Source of the DNA: Clostridiales bacterium
GTDB taxonomy: Bacteria > Bacillota > Clostridia > Christensenellales > Pumilibacteraceae
Direction of reading: 5' to 3'
DNA length: 42,515 nt
NCBI GenBank assembly: GCA_015055625.1
Contig: SVHU01000023.1
Coordinates: 1-42,515, forward strand
In this document: positions 32,157 to 41,362 of the stretch, one piece after another
Position numbering within the stretch: position 1 is the stretch's first letter
How the letters are laid out: each line of letters begins with the position of its first letter
Notes under the pieces: model-generated
The model's database searches: none
Told to the model about the DNA's origin: nothing
Seen by the model: only the letters and a program-made list of their open reading frames with translations
Translations under genes and position numbers: made by a program

Positions 32157-33002
32157 ATGAAAAAAACAGAACGAAACACCCCAACACCCCCAAAAGTAAT
32201 ATCGGAACTTCCTTCCGATTATTTTTTGACATATCGTAAAGTTAGTGGATCCAAGCTTCATACTCACACGTTTTTCGAGCTTGAGCTATACTTAAACGAT
32301 GTGGGCTTTGTTACGCTAAATAACGACACGTATAAGGTAAAACGTAACGGAATTTGCATTTCTGTTCCCACCGATTATCACAAGCTAACATGTCTTGACG
32401 GCGAAATTATGGAAGTTATTAACCTGTCATTTATAAGTACTATGCTTGATAAGGAACTACTGAACAAATTGCTTTACTCCGCTGAGTCTAACGTTTATTA
32501 CCTTTCTGATAGCGAGGCTGAAAAAGTTAGAGCACTTATCAATCTTTTAGAAATTGAACAGTTAGAAAAACAAAAAAACGATAACTTTGCAGAACTTTGT
32601 ATAAGTTCGATAATAACTTTAGTTTTGAGAAACCGCAAAGACACGAGTACTGAACAAAAACAATCACTAGCGTTAAAGGCAGTTCAGTACATTTTAGAGC
32701 ATTTTAAGGAAAATATTACACTGGAAAAAGTTGCAAAAGAAGTAGGTCTTAACCCCTCGTATCTATCCCACCACTTCCACAACGAAACAGGGTTTAAGTT
32801 TAAGGAATACTTAACGGCTACTAGAATTAATTATGCAAAAAAACTAATCAGAGCAAACCGCGAAATGATTACCTATGCTTGCTTTGAATCAGGATTCAAT
32901 TCTTACTCCGCTTTTTCTAGAGCGTTTATTGACGTGGTAGGTTGTTCACCCAGCGAGTACGTGATAAAAAAAACCTCGTCTAACCCTATCAGCAAGGAGT
33001 GA
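32157..33002 (+). CDS. AraC-family transcriptional regulator
   Basis: The protein has 281 residues. The N-terminal cupin-like domain (SKLHTHTFFELELYLND, RNGICISVPTDYHKL) precedes the double helix-turn-helix (ITLEKVAKEVGLNPSYLSHHF; ITYACFESGFNSYSAFSRAFIDV). GAGG nine bases ahead favours the ATG at 32157 over one at 32148. It is divergent from the GH5-like gene and co-transcribed with the M20 peptidase three bases downstream. The target is probably the GH5-like hydrolase. Confidence 0.88.
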   Translation: MKKTERNTPTPPKVISELPSDYFLTYRKVSGSKLHTHTFFELELYLNDVGFVTLNNDTYKVKRNGICISVPTDYHKLTCLDGEIMEVINLSFISTMLDKELLNKLLYSAESNVYYLSDSEAEKVRALINLLEIEQLEKQKNDNFAELCISSIITLVLRNRKDTSTEQKQSLALKAVQYILEHFKENITLEKVAKEVGLNPSYLSHHFHNETGFKFKEYLTATRINYAKKLIRANREMITYACFESGFNSYSAFSRAFIDVVGCSPSEYVIKKTSSNPISKE

Positions 33003-33005
33003 TAT

Positions 33006-34160
33006 ATGAAAGATTTTCAATTACCGTCACAAATTTTATCGTATATAGAAAATGCTGAAAGCGAAATTTTATCGCTACTAAAAGAACTTGCAATTATTCC
33101 TGCTCCCTCAAATAACGAGGATTTACGCGCTAAATTTTGTCTTGACAAATTCATAGAATACGGCGGTAAAAACGCATATATAGACGAGGCTAAAAACGTT
33201 ATCTTCCCTATAAATTGCGAAAACGCCGACGACATAACGGTTTTTTGCGCGCATACCGACGTTGTTTTTCCTGATACTACTCCTCTTCCTCTTTTTGAAG
33301 ACGACGAATATTTGCATTGTCCGGGAATTGGCGACGATACAACGTGCTTAGCTCTTTTAATGCTTGCAACAAAAATAGCTATGCAGTACAATTTTACTCC
33401 TAAAAAAGGTATTCTAATCGTTGCAAACTCAGGCGAAGAGGGACTTGGTAACTTAAAAGGCATAAAACAAATCATTAAAGATTTCCCTGCAATAAAAAGG
33501 GTATACCCATTTGACGGTCAGTACAATGCAGTAGTAACAAAATGTGTTGGCTCACACAGATATTCCATTGATATTCAAACCGAGGGCGGACACTCATTCG
33601 GACACTTTGGAAATCTTAGCTCTATTGCGGTTATGTCTGATTTTATTTACACTCTTCATCAATGCTCGCTTCCTAAAAAAGAAGGAACAAAAACCACTTT
33701 TAACGTGGGAACAGTAGAAGGCGGAACTTCGGTCAATACGATTGCTCAGTCCGCAACATTTACCTACGAATACCGCTCTGACGATATGCAATGCATGAAA
33801 TATATGCAGGATTTCTTTAATAAAACTGTAAAAAACATACAAGGCAAATATCCCGAAGCAAAAATAAATATTACGCTAATAGGCGATAGACCATGCGGTG
33901 GCAACGTTGATAAAAATGAACTTACTAAAATGATTGATAACGCGATTTTCGTTTGCGAGAAATACTCGGGCATCAGCTGTAAAAAAACATCAGGCTCTAC
34001 CGATTGTAACATTCCAATGTCTTTAGGTATTCCAGCAATATGCTTAGGTAGCTTTATTGGAAGCGGAGCTCATACAAGGGAAGAAAAAGTTCTTAAATCT
34101 TCACTTATAACAGGACTTAAAATTACTACTCATTTTTTACTTTCTCACTTTAATAATTAA
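33006..34160 (+). CDS. M20-family metallopeptidase
   Basis: The 384-residue protein is PepT/ArgE/DapE-like. Zinc ligands are visible: H and D in CAHTDVV, D in GIGDDTTCL, the EE pair in NSGEEGLGN, and a final H in GAHTREE. The dimerisation domain lies around 185-290 (EGGHSFGHFGNLSSI, NVGTVEGGTSVNTIAQSATF). It probably hydrolyses a dipeptide or N-acyl amino acid; tripeptidase-like annotation is common, and the exact substrate is unclear. AGGAG lies within the AraC 3' end, so translation is coupled. Confidence 0.88.
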   Translation: MKDFQLPSQILSYIENAESEILSLLKELAIIPAPSNNEDLRAKFCLDKFIEYGGKNAYIDEAKNVIFPINCENADDITVFCAHTDVVFPDTTPLPLFEDDEYLHCPGIGDDTTCLALLMLATKIAMQYNFTPKKGILIVANSGEEGLGNLKGIKQIIKDFPAIKRVYPFDGQYNAVVTKCVGSHRYSIDIQTEGGHSFGHFGNLSSIAVMSDFIYTLHQCSLPKKEGTKTTFNVGTVEGGTSVNTIAQSATFTYEYRSDDMQCMKYMQDFFNKTVKNIQGKYPEAKINITLIGDRPCGGNVDKNELTKMIDNAIFVCEKYSGISCKKTSGSTDCNIPMSLGIPAICLGSFIGSGAHTREEKVLKSSLITGLKITTHFLLSHFNN

Positions 34161-34167
34161 ATATAAA

Positions 34168-34212
34168 AAATACGTATTTGCATTGTTTTTGCAGATACGT
34201 ATTCTTTATTTT
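34168..34212. terminator. Bidirectional terminator
   Basis: AATACGTATTTGCA pairs with TGCAGATACGTATT (one mismatch), with A and T tracts on either side, between the convergent M20 and propeller-hydrolase genes. Confidence 0.8.
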
Positions 34213-34219
34213 TGTATTT

Positions 34220-35431
34220 TTAGAATTTTTCGACCACTTCAAAATCAAGCGTTCCATCACCGTTGGAAAAGCCCTCTATAAACGACATTACGTTGCCCCA
34301 ATACCCTTTATTCAAAAATCCAGCAAAGAGTAAACGTCCGTCTTTTTGCGCGGACTTTGGTACCCAAGCATACGGAATAATATCGTTATTTGGCGTAGTC
34401 ATTTGACCAAATTGCATTTTAGAATATTTATAATGTCCTACGCCCATTACCGAATACACTAAATAGTAATACCCATTATATTCAAAATAGTCGCTACACT
34501 CTGGCTCGTCCGCAGTATCGTTTACGTAAATAGGATCTAACTCGGTAAAATTTGTTAAATCGTCTGACACAAGGTGAGCCAAACATCCTTTACCTTCACT
34601 TATTAATGTGGTTGTAATAAGCACGTGGAACTTTCCGTCCTCACCTTTAACTATTCTAGGATCTCTTGCAGTCGATCCCTTATATTTAGAAGAAAGGAAT
34701 AACGAAAAGTTTTCGTCTTTTTCATAGTGATAGCCGTCTTTTGATATTGACCTACACATGGGCGCAGGGGATCCGTCAAAAGTTCGCACGGTATAATACA
34801 GATAATGAGTATCCTCATTTTTGATATGAGAACCTGTACAAATAGACGCTTCCCACTGTTTATCTATCTCAACTACGGGAGGGTGTTCGTACCAAGTCTT
34901 AAGATCGGGCGTAGAAATATGGTTCCATTGGTGCGCGCCTCTTCTCCACTTACTTTTATGATGTCTTCTGTCTTTAAGGTATATAACATGATACTCACCG
35001 TCTTCGCTATACGGCATACAATCGCCAACGAACACAAACTCTTCCGGCTTCCAACCGATGGGGTTTTCAAACGTCCTCAAAACATTGGGAAGAACAGGAA
35101 TCTCTTCCGTTACTTTTTCCATGCTGTATTCACGCGCTTGCGAAATAATTTTTGCATTCTCTATTCCACAATCGCCATAAGGCCACTCCTCGTCTAAAAG
35201 CTCACCGTTTACGTAAAGCTCTATCCTGTACGAGGCAATCTTGATACAAATCTTGTCGTCCTCTTTTGCTTTACCTGTAAGCACCAGCGGATACTCGTCA
35301 GCGTCATAGAAAATAGTAAACATGTAAACATCTTTTTCATGCTTGCCGATAGCGATAATCTTATCGCCGTTTTTAAGCATAAAACCAAGCCACTCAGCTT
35401 TTACGTCAATTTTATATATCTCTCTTGTCAT
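34220..35431 (-). CDS. GH32/GH43-like five-bladed propeller hydrolase
   Basis: The protein has 403 residues. Residues 1-110 look like a small beta-sandwich (IKIASYRIELYVNGELLD), placed before rather than after the propeller. The propeller shows D137 (FVGDCMPYSEDG), STPDLKTWYEH, the RDP motif (256-258, in TARDPRIVK) and EPEC (309-312), the nucleophile, transition-state and acid residues of GH32-type clan-J enzymes. Fructosidase or related activity is likely, but GH43-type specificity is possible. The start is the ATG at 35431, after GAGGTG, two bases past the stop of the upstream phosphatase gene. No signal peptide. Confidence 0.75.
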   Translation of the reverse strand: MTREIYKIDVKAEWLGFMLKNGDKIIAIGKHEKDVYMFTIFYDADEYPLVLTGKAKEDDKICIKIASYRIELYVNGELLDEEWPYGDCGIENAKIISQAREYSMEKVTEEIPVLPNVLRTFENPIGWKPEEFVFVGDCMPYSEDGEYHVIYLKDRRHHKSKWRRGAHQWNHISTPDLKTWYEHPPVVEIDKQWEASICTGSHIKNEDTHYLYYTVRTFDGSPAPMCRSISKDGYHYEKDENFSLFLSSKYKGSTARDPRIVKGEDGKFHVLITTTLISEGKGCLAHLVSDDLTNFTELDPIYVNDTADEPECSDYFEYNGYYYLVYSVMGVGHYKYSKMQFGQMTTPNNDIIPYAWVPKSAQKDGRLLFAGFLNKGYWGNVMSFIEGFSNGDGTLDFEVVEKF

Positions 35432-35432
35432 T

Positions 35433-36146
35433 TTACACCTCATACATATTATTATATTTACAATTTACTTCCTCTTTATATAAGTGAGAATCATTGGCAA
35501 GTTGCAACACTTTAGGGACAACGTATTCGGATTTTTCGTCAAAATAGATAGCAGTTACGCTACTGTGCGATAAATCGAAATGGGTACTAAATAGCGGATA
35601 AGGAATATCTAAAATACTACTTAATATACTCATTCCTATACCCTGATGAGCGAACAATGCTATCTTTTTACTATTTCGTTTTACAGCTTTATACACGTTG
35701 TTTTCCCTATCATGCGCATACCCAAGCGAAAATAAAAACTCGTCCACTTTCTCGTTTATACTGCATGTAAAAGCCTTAAATTCGGTATCAACAAAATAAG
35801 GATGATTGTACCAATTTTTTCCCATATTAAAGACATCAAAACTATTAAACTTAGATATTGTTTCTTTATCCTGAAAACCCCATATTCTTCTGTTTTCCTT
35901 TTGCACAGACATTTTTACCCAAGCGTTATTTTCGTGAGCCCAGTCGAAAACAGTAATATCTTTGCCTAAAAGCTTAGCTGTGGGCTGAGCTGTTTGCATT
36001 GCTCTAACTGAAGAGGAAGAATAAATCTCGTCAAGTCCGTATTTAGCAAACCTTTTACTAAGCGCTAAAGCTTGTTTTTGACCAAGTTCGGTCAACGAAT
36101 CCGGATCATAAATAGGATCTCCGTGTCTTACGTAGTACAGTATCAT
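35433..36146 (-). CDS. Histidine phosphatase (phosphoglycerate mutase-like)
   Basis: The 237-residue protein begins MILYYVRHGDP, the RHG phospho-histidine motif, with further family features: LTELGQKQALALSKRF, SSSVRAMQTAQPT and the second catalytic His in LFAHQGIGMS. These are cytoplasmic phosphatases or mutases with varied substrates. It is immediately upstream of the propeller hydrolase and co-transcribed, so a sugar-phosphate phosphatase role is plausible. AAGGAG precedes the ATG. Confidence 0.88.
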   Translation of the reverse strand: MILYYVRHGDPIYDPDSLTELGQKQALALSKRFAKYGLDEIYSSSSVRAMQTAQPTAKLLGKDITVFDWAHENNAWVKMSVQKENRRIWGFQDKETISKFNSFDVFNMGKNWYNHPYFVDTEFKAFTCSINEKVDEFLFSLGYAHDRENNVYKAVKRNSKKIALFAHQGIGMSILSSILDIPYPLFSTHFDLSHSSVTAIYFDEKSEYVVPKVLQLANDSHLYKEEVNCKYNNMYEV

Positions 36147-36172
36147 TGCTTTATCTCCTTAAGGTTTTATAT

Positions 36173-36202
36173 ATTCTACCATATTATGAAAATACTTTGC
36201 AA
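36173..36202 (-). promoter_or_regulatory. Promoter of the phosphatase/propeller-hydrolase operon
   Basis: On the minus strand TTGCAA (36202-36197), 18 bases and TAGAAT (36178-36173). An AT-only palindrome, AATAATTTT-T-AAAATTATT (36201-36219), abuts the -35. Confidence 0.5.
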
Positions 36203-36263
36203 TAATTTTTAAAATTATTTTTTGCTTTTTTTTGATATTTCTTTACTGTTTTTTAAAAAAGTA

Positions 36264-36292
36264 TTGCGTAAAATTATCCGCTATGCTATACT
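36264..36292 (+). promoter_or_regulatory. Promoter of the AraC/beta-mannosidase operon
   Basis: TTGCGT (36264-36269), 17 bases and TATACT (36287-36292), about 75 bases before the GTG start. Confidence 0.5.
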
Positions 36293-36368
36293 GATTTTTA
36301 AGCAAGCATACAAAAATTAATTTCGTATTTAAATATAAAGCTTAAGACATAATAAGGAGGTATTTACA

Positions 36369-37208
36369 GTGAAAATCTTTACAGCCGACTTTGCTGGAAG
36401 CGACTTGTCGCCAATATGCTTTAGAATAAACAAACGAACGCTGTCTTTTGGTTTTCACAACCATACGTTTTGGGAATTTATGTTTGTTGAACGCGGAAGC
36501 GTTTTGAATACCTTTGACAATCATTCAAAACCCTTAAAAAAGAACGAACTGTGCATCCTAAGTCCCTCCACTGCACATTCTGTAACCAACTCAAGCGAAA
36601 ATGAGCAGTACCTACTTTTTAATTTCGAAGTAAAGCAAGAATTTGTTTATCAGGTGTGTAAAACACTGGGAATTGAAGATCCTTATTTTGTTTTACCTTC
36701 TTCATATTCTCAATTCACGCTAGACGGAAGTGAAATAAGTAGTTGTATTCAATCTTTGAACCTGTTTCAAAGCTTGGATTCAGACTCAAAAAAAGAAAGT
36801 TTGCTACGTATAATCATAACCAAATTTATAATGCTTGCAATTCAGCGAAAAGATTTACCCCCACAAACTCAAAATCATATAGTTGCAAAAATGCTTAGCG
36901 AACTGAAAAACACTGAAAATTTCCATTTGTCCATAAACGAACTTTGTGAAAAAGTCGGATATAGCCATGAATACGTTACAAGATTGTTTAAGCAAGAAAA
37001 ACTTTCTCCTCCCAATAAAATTTTTCTTTCAAACAAGCTTTCGTATGCCTGCAATTTATTCGCACACTCACAGCTTTCTATAAATGAAGTTGCTTCACTA
37101 TGCGGAATTTACTCATTAAGCTATTTCAACAAAACCTTCAAAGCTTTATACGGAATAAGCCCTGCTGTATATAAAAAACAGCATGAAACAAATAAACCTA
37201 ATTTTTAA
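36369..37208 (+). CDS. AraC-family regulator of the beta-mannosidase operon
   Basis: This 279-residue AraC protein starts with GTG eight bases after a strong AAGGAGG. N-terminal cupin (FGFHNHTFWEFMFVERG, KNELCILSPSTAHSV) and C-terminal helix-turn-helix pair (LSINELCEKVGYSHEYVTRLF; INEVASLCGIYSLSYFNKTF). It is 14 bases ahead of the GH2 beta-mannosidase and divergent from the phosphatase/propeller operon, so it may regulate both. Confidence 0.87.
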   Translation: MKIFTADFAGSDLSPICFRINKRTLSFGFHNHTFWEFMFVERGSVLNTFDNHSKPLKKNELCILSPSTAHSVTNSSENEQYLLFNFEVKQEFVYQVCKTLGIEDPYFVLPSSYSQFTLDGSEISSCIQSLNLFQSLDSDSKKESLLRIIITKFIMLAIQRKDLPPQTQNHIVAKMLSELKNTENFHLSINELCEKVGYSHEYVTRLFKQEKLSPPNKIFLSNKLSYACNLFAHSQLSINEVASLCGIYSLSYFNKTFKALYGISPAVYKKQHETNKPNF

Positions 37209-37222
37209 TATGGAGAAAAAAC

Positions 37223-39562
37223 ATGGTAAGAAGATCTATTCCCATAAATAATTGGCATTTATGCGCAATCCCCAACAATGAAATCAAACAAAACATTAAA
37301 TTTTCAAACGTAAATGATATTCAAAGCTCTGGATACAAAATACTAAGCGCAACCGTTCCTGGTAACTTTGAGCTTGACTTTATGCGTGAAAAAATTATTG
37401 ATGATTTGTATTTTGGAACAAATACAATAAAAGCCCAAAAACTTGAAAACTTACACATCTATTATTTCAGCAAATTTACTCTTGTAAAAAACAACGCCGA
37501 TAATTATTTGACTTTTTACGGAATAGATACGGTTGCGGAAATTTTTGTTGACGGAAATATGCTTGGTTTTGTAGAAAACATGTTTCACAAACACGAATTT
37601 AGTGTAAATTCGCTTGAAGAGGGTGAGCACGAAATCGTTGTACATATTATTCCTGCTACACTGTACGCGCAATCATTTGATATCCCAGCATCATGTAAGA
37701 GTATGAAATACAACGCCGATACCACGGTTGTCAGAAAAGCGCCGTATATGTTCGGTTGGGATATTATGCCCCGAATTGTAACGTCTGGTATTCACAAGCC
37801 GGTAGTAATTGAGCAAAAGCCCAAAAGTCGCATAGAACATCCGTTTACGTACACTGCGGAGATTCACCCAAAATCCGCGGTTTTATCCACAAGATTCAAA
37901 CTTGTAAACTCGGAAGATTTTATAACCGATTTTAAGGTTGTATTTACCGCAACTTGTAAAGATCAAGCTATAACGCACGAATTCAGACCGTTTGCCTCAA
38001 ACGCTTCGTTTGACGTCAGAATTCCCACTCCATATTTGTGGTGGCCCAAAAATTACGGCGAGCAAAATCTTTACGATATTAACATTAAATTGTTTTATCA
38101 AAACGAAAAATGCGATGAGGTTTCATATAAAACAGGAATCAGAACGGTTTCGCTTAAACGCACGTCGCTTTATCGCGAGGGCGGAAAATTTTGCTTTGAA
38201 ATAAACGGCAAACCTGTATACTGCATGGGAACAAACTGGGTTCCAACCGACTCATTTCCCTCTCGACACGCTCAGTTTGATATGCGCGGATTGGATATGA
38301 TTGACGACGTAAACTGTAATATGGTTAGGTGTTGGGGCGGTAACGTATATCCTGAGGATTGGTTTTACGATTATTGCGACAGGCACGGCATTATGGTCTG
38401 GCAGGACTTTTCAATGGCGTGCGCGCACTATGGCGACGATGAAAGAATTTGCGCTTTAATGAAGACTGAAGCAGAAGAGATTGTACAAAAATTCCGCAAT
38501 CATCCCTCTTTAATTATTTGGTCTGGTGATAACGAATGTGATCAACAGGTAGATAGAAAATTTGGCTGCAATCACGAAAACGAAGAGCCTAGTTCTATCA
38601 ATCCCAACGATAACAAGCTTACCAGAGAGGTTATTTTCAGGGTTTTGCGCAATCACGACGCTACAAGACCGTACCTTCCCTCTTCGCCGTATATTGATAC
38701 TCAAGCATACCTTAAAGGCTTGCCTGCCGAAAATCATTTATGGGGACCGCGCGACTTTTTCAAAGGTGATTTTTATATGAAATCCGAATGTTTCTTTGCT
38801 TCCGAAATGGGATATCAAGGCTGTCCGTCCCCCTCATCTCTTAAAAAATTCTTACCACAAGAAAGCCTGAACGATTTTGGTTCAGATCAAGAATGTAAAA
38901 ATGCCGACTGGCTTACGCACGCGTCATGCATGGAACCGTATTGGGGCGCGGTATATTCTTACAGAGTTCCGCTTACAGTAAAACACGTTGTAAAGCTTTT
39001 CGGAAGTTACAATAAAGACGTTAACGTATTTGCCAAACAAAGTCAAATATCACAAGCTGAAGCGCTTAAATTCTTTATAGAGCATTTCAGAATTTCCAAA
39101 CCCACAAGAACAGGGCTTTTGTGGTGGAATATTATTGACGGTTGGCCTCAGCTTTCGGACGCGGTTGTAGATTGGTACGGCTGTAAAAAACTTGCCTATC
39201 ACTACATTAAACGCTCTCAGCAACCATTCTGCATGATGTTTGACGAGCCAAAAGACGGCAAAATTACGCTTGTTGCTACAAATGATTTACAAGAAACTCA
39301 AGAGGTTTCTTATACAGTTACAAATATTCAGGACAATAATGAAGTTTTATCGGGCAAGATTACGCTTGAAGCAAACGGTATTGTTAGACTTGATTCTATT
39401 ATTCCTACCCATAATGCTTTCTATCTTATTAAATGGACAGCTAACGGAATCGAAAGCTCAAATCACTTTACCGCAAATATAGAAAATACACTTGATTACA
39501 ATACGTATCTTAGACAAATTGAAAAGGTTGGATATGACCGTTTTGAAGGATTTGACAACTAG
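37223..39562 (+). CDS. GH2 beta-mannosidase
   Basis: The 779-residue cytoplasmic protein has an N-terminal jelly roll opening VPGNFELDF, as in beta-mannosidases, an immunoglobulin-like domain with PYLWWPKNYGEQNLY, and a TIM barrel with GTNWVPTDSFPSR, MVRCWGGNVYPEDWFYDYCD and IMVWQDFSMACA. The acid/base is E438 in WSGDNECD and the nucleophile E528 in FASEMGYQG. These are the mannosidase-specific GH2 motifs. It would release mannose from the non-reducing end of beta-mannosides or mannan-derived oligosaccharides, complementing the GH5-like enzyme nearby. Confidence 0.92.
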   Translation: MVRRSIPINNWHLCAIPNNEIKQNIKFSNVNDIQSSGYKILSATVPGNFELDFMREKIIDDLYFGTNTIKAQKLENLHIYYFSKFTLVKNNADNYLTFYGIDTVAEIFVDGNMLGFVENMFHKHEFSVNSLEEGEHEIVVHIIPATLYAQSFDIPASCKSMKYNADTTVVRKAPYMFGWDIMPRIVTSGIHKPVVIEQKPKSRIEHPFTYTAEIHPKSAVLSTRFKLVNSEDFITDFKVVFTATCKDQAITHEFRPFASNASFDVRIPTPYLWWPKNYGEQNLYDINIKLFYQNEKCDEVSYKTGIRTVSLKRTSLYREGGKFCFEINGKPVYCMGTNWVPTDSFPSRHAQFDMRGLDMIDDVNCNMVRCWGGNVYPEDWFYDYCDRHGIMVWQDFSMACAHYGDDERICALMKTEAEEIVQKFRNHPSLIIWSGDNECDQQVDRKFGCNHENEEPSSINPNDNKLTREVIFRVLRNHDATRPYLPSSPYIDTQAYLKGLPAENHLWGPRDFFKGDFYMKSECFFASEMGYQGCPSPSSLKKFLPQESLNDFGSDQECKNADWLTHASCMEPYWGAVYSYRVPLTVKHVVKLFGSYNKDVNVFAKQSQISQAEALKFFIEHFRISKPTRTGLLWWNIIDGWPQLSDAVVDWYGCKKLAYHYIKRSQQPFCMMFDEPKDGKITLVATNDLQETQEVSYTVTNIQDNNEVLSGKITLEANGIVRLDSIIPTHNAFYLIKWTANGIESSNHFTANIENTLDYNTYLRQIEKVGYDRFEGFDN

Positions 39563-39602
39563 TAAAAAATGGCGTTCTAAAAATTTAGAGCGCCATTTTA
39601 TT
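39563..39602. terminator. Bidirectional terminator
   Basis: AAAATGGCGTTCTAAA pairs with TTTAGAGCGCCATTTT (one mismatch), between the convergent mannosidase and TfoX-N genes. Confidence 0.85.
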
Positions 39603-39605
39603 ATT

Positions 39606-39905
39606 TTATTTTTTCTTTTTATTTGGAAGAGAAATATACAATTCTTCCAATACAGAACTTAGCAACGACAGATCCTCAAATTCCTCATATACAATTTGCG
39701 GTTTTGCGCCATCGTACGGAGGCTGAAAACGAACGGAAGGTAATAGCAAACGGATAGAGGAAACGTCTTTTAGTAGCATACTATTATCACAAATATTACC
39801 AACGTGTTTACCCTTATAGTACAGTAGATATTCCCCCATCATAGGGCGGGCGGAAAGATCGGAATTTAAGGATAGTATAAAACTTAAGAAATTTTTATCA
39901 GTCAT
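39606..39905 (-). CDS. TfoX/Sxy N-terminal-domain protein
   Basis: The 99 residues fit the TfoX N-terminal domain: FLSFILSLN, RPMMGEYLLYYKGKHVG, then a short strand, PPYDGAKPQ and a C-terminal helix. Stand-alone TfoX-N proteins are widespread in Clostridia with no known function; the competence role of full-length Sxy should not be assumed. AAAGGGG precedes the ATG. Nothing is seen in the 99 bases upstream. Confidence 0.8.
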   Translation of the reverse strand: MTDKNFLSFILSLNSDLSARPMMGEYLLYYKGKHVGNICDNSMLLKDVSSIRLLLPSVRFQPPYDGAKPQIVYEEFEDLSLLSSVLEELYISLPNKKKK

Positions 39906-40004
39906 TATTTTCCCCTTTGATACGCTTACAAAAAATGATTATTTTACACAATTTAACTCAATATTTACAATACGTATGCATGATTTTGTGACAAAAGACT
40001 ATTT

Positions 40005-41009
40005 TCACTCCGTCATTTCGTCTTTATAATATGCTCTTGTTACAGCACGTCTGCCATAAGCATCAACAACTTCTAGCCACATATATTCATCGTTGGGAAC
40101 TTTTATTTGCGCACTTGACAGCACCTCGCTTACCTCGGCATGACGCTGAACGAAAAAGCGGTTTTTAGTGTGCATAATAATAGCTTTTGCATCGCTACAT
40201 TGTAAGTTTATAATTCCGTCTTCTACGTACAAGTCATAAATCAACGGGCCTTGGCTTGCGTAAAAATCGCCCTTTTCCAACGCTTTTATAACGCTTTCGT
40301 GTGTTAAGATTTCCGCCTTTATCATATTAAAACCCCATGGTCTTATATCAATTTTATCGTCGTACACGTACGCGCGGTGGTTGTCGTCAGAAGCAATAGG
40401 ATATACCTTGTGTCCCATTCTGAGCATCTGATCGTACATTTGCGGATTGTAGTCGCAAGAATTGTAATACGAGCCTTGATTATGTATTTCCATAGCGAAA
40501 AGCCCATTGATTTTACCAAAAAACTCGGGAGTTATCATTGAATAGTGCGGATGATTCAAGCTAACTAGAAATCCGTGTTTTATAGCCTCGTTTACTACCT
40601 CCTGCACACTTTCAACAGTAAGCTTACGTTCGTAAATTTCGCCATGGTAAGGCAATGTTTCACATCTCCACTTCTCCCCATGCCAAACGTTTTTTGGATT
40701 AAAACAAATTTGCGTTACGTTTTTAGCGTCTTTAGGAAATAAATTTAACTCTAAGGTACGCGCGTAAGCATAAGGCACATCTTCTACAAAGGCGTATTCA
40801 TAGCCCGGCAACATCAAAAAATCAGGCTCATTTAGGTCGGAATGATCTACCAACAGCTCGTGGTCGGTAAGAGCCAATATCTGATATCCGTGCTCTTTAT
40901 AATAGTCTTTCATTTCCTTGGGCGTGTTTTTGCCATCAGAAACGGTTGAATGTGAATGTAAGTTTGCTTTATAAAAATTTCCGTTTTGAGGAATAAGATA
41001 TTTTTTCAT
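40005..41009 (-). CDS. PHP-domain phosphoesterase
   Basis: The 334-residue protein has the four PHP metal motifs: NLHSHSTVSDG, LTDHELLVDH, LPGYEY, and later SLNHPHYS and ASDDNHRA. A small beta domain ends the protein. PHP proteins are metal-dependent phosphoesterases acting on nucleotides, histidinol phosphate or sugar phosphates. CEHP/TrpH-type proteins of this length often accompany carbohydrate genes. Substrate not determined. AAAGGAG precedes the ATG. Confidence 0.85.
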   Translation of the reverse strand: MKKYLIPQNGNFYKANLHSHSTVSDGKNTPKEMKDYYKEHGYQILALTDHELLVDHSDLNEPDFLMLPGYEYAFVEDVPYAYARTLELNLFPKDAKNVTQICFNPKNVWHGEKWRCETLPYHGEIYERKLTVESVQEVVNEAIKHGFLVSLNHPHYSMITPEFFGKINGLFAMEIHNQGSYYNSCDYNPQMYDQMLRMGHKVYPIASDDNHRAYVYDDKIDIRPWGFNMIKAEILTHESVIKALEKGDFYASQGPLIYDLYVEDGIINLQCSDAKAIIMHTKNRFFVQRHAEVSEVLSSAQIKVPNDEYMWLEVVDAYGRRAVTRAYYKDEMTE

Positions 41010-41036
41010 AAATTTCTCCTTTTTTTCGCTTTTCTA

Positions 41037-41065
41037 ATTTTAACATACGGCAAAAAAAATTGCAA
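41037..41065 (-). promoter_or_regulatory. Promoter of the PHP gene
   Basis: On the minus strand TTGCAA (41065-41060), 17 bases and TAAAAT (41042-41037), with an extended TG. Confidence 0.6.
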
Positions 41066-41216
41066 CACTTTTTAGTTTTTTAACAAACGCAAGCAATTTA
41101 AATATATAAAGATACTTCAAATCATTTTATATCTTACTCAATTAAAGCTGTTATAATACAAATATTTTTATAATAAAAATTCTTTTAATTTTTTTTCAAA
41201 AACGGCTTTAATTTTG

Positions 41217-41245
41217 TTGACTTATTTTTCTTTTTATAGTATTAT
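41217..41245 (+). promoter_or_regulatory. Promoter of the tRNA operon
   Basis: TTGACT (41217-41222), 17 bases and TATTAT (41240-41245), about 30 bases before tRNA-Pro. The rest of 41066-41275 shows nothing but AT-rich sequence. Confidence 0.7.
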
Positions 41246-41275
41246 ATACAAGCAATCGGCAAAAAGTTGCATTAA

Positions 41276-41351
41276 CGAGGTGTAGCGCAGTTGGTAGCGC
41301 GCGTGGTTTGGGACCATGAGGTCGGGAGTTCGAGCCTCTTCACCTCGACCA
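41276..41351 (+). tRNA. tRNA-Pro (TGG)
   Basis: Acceptor CGAGGTG/CACCTCG, D arm AGCGCAGTTGGTAGCGC, anticodon loop TTTGGGA, T arm GAGTTCGAGCCTC, encoded CCA. 76 bases. Confidence 0.95.
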
Positions 41352-41362
41352 GAATGTTTTTA

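Noticed and set aside
36201..36219. AT-only palindrome AATAATTTT-T-AAAATTATT as an operator
   Set aside because: Such AT-only palindromes arise easily in this composition; position near a promoter is the only support.
39606..39905. Competence regulator Sxy
   Set aside because: Only the N-terminal domain is present; stand-alone copies have no shown competence role.
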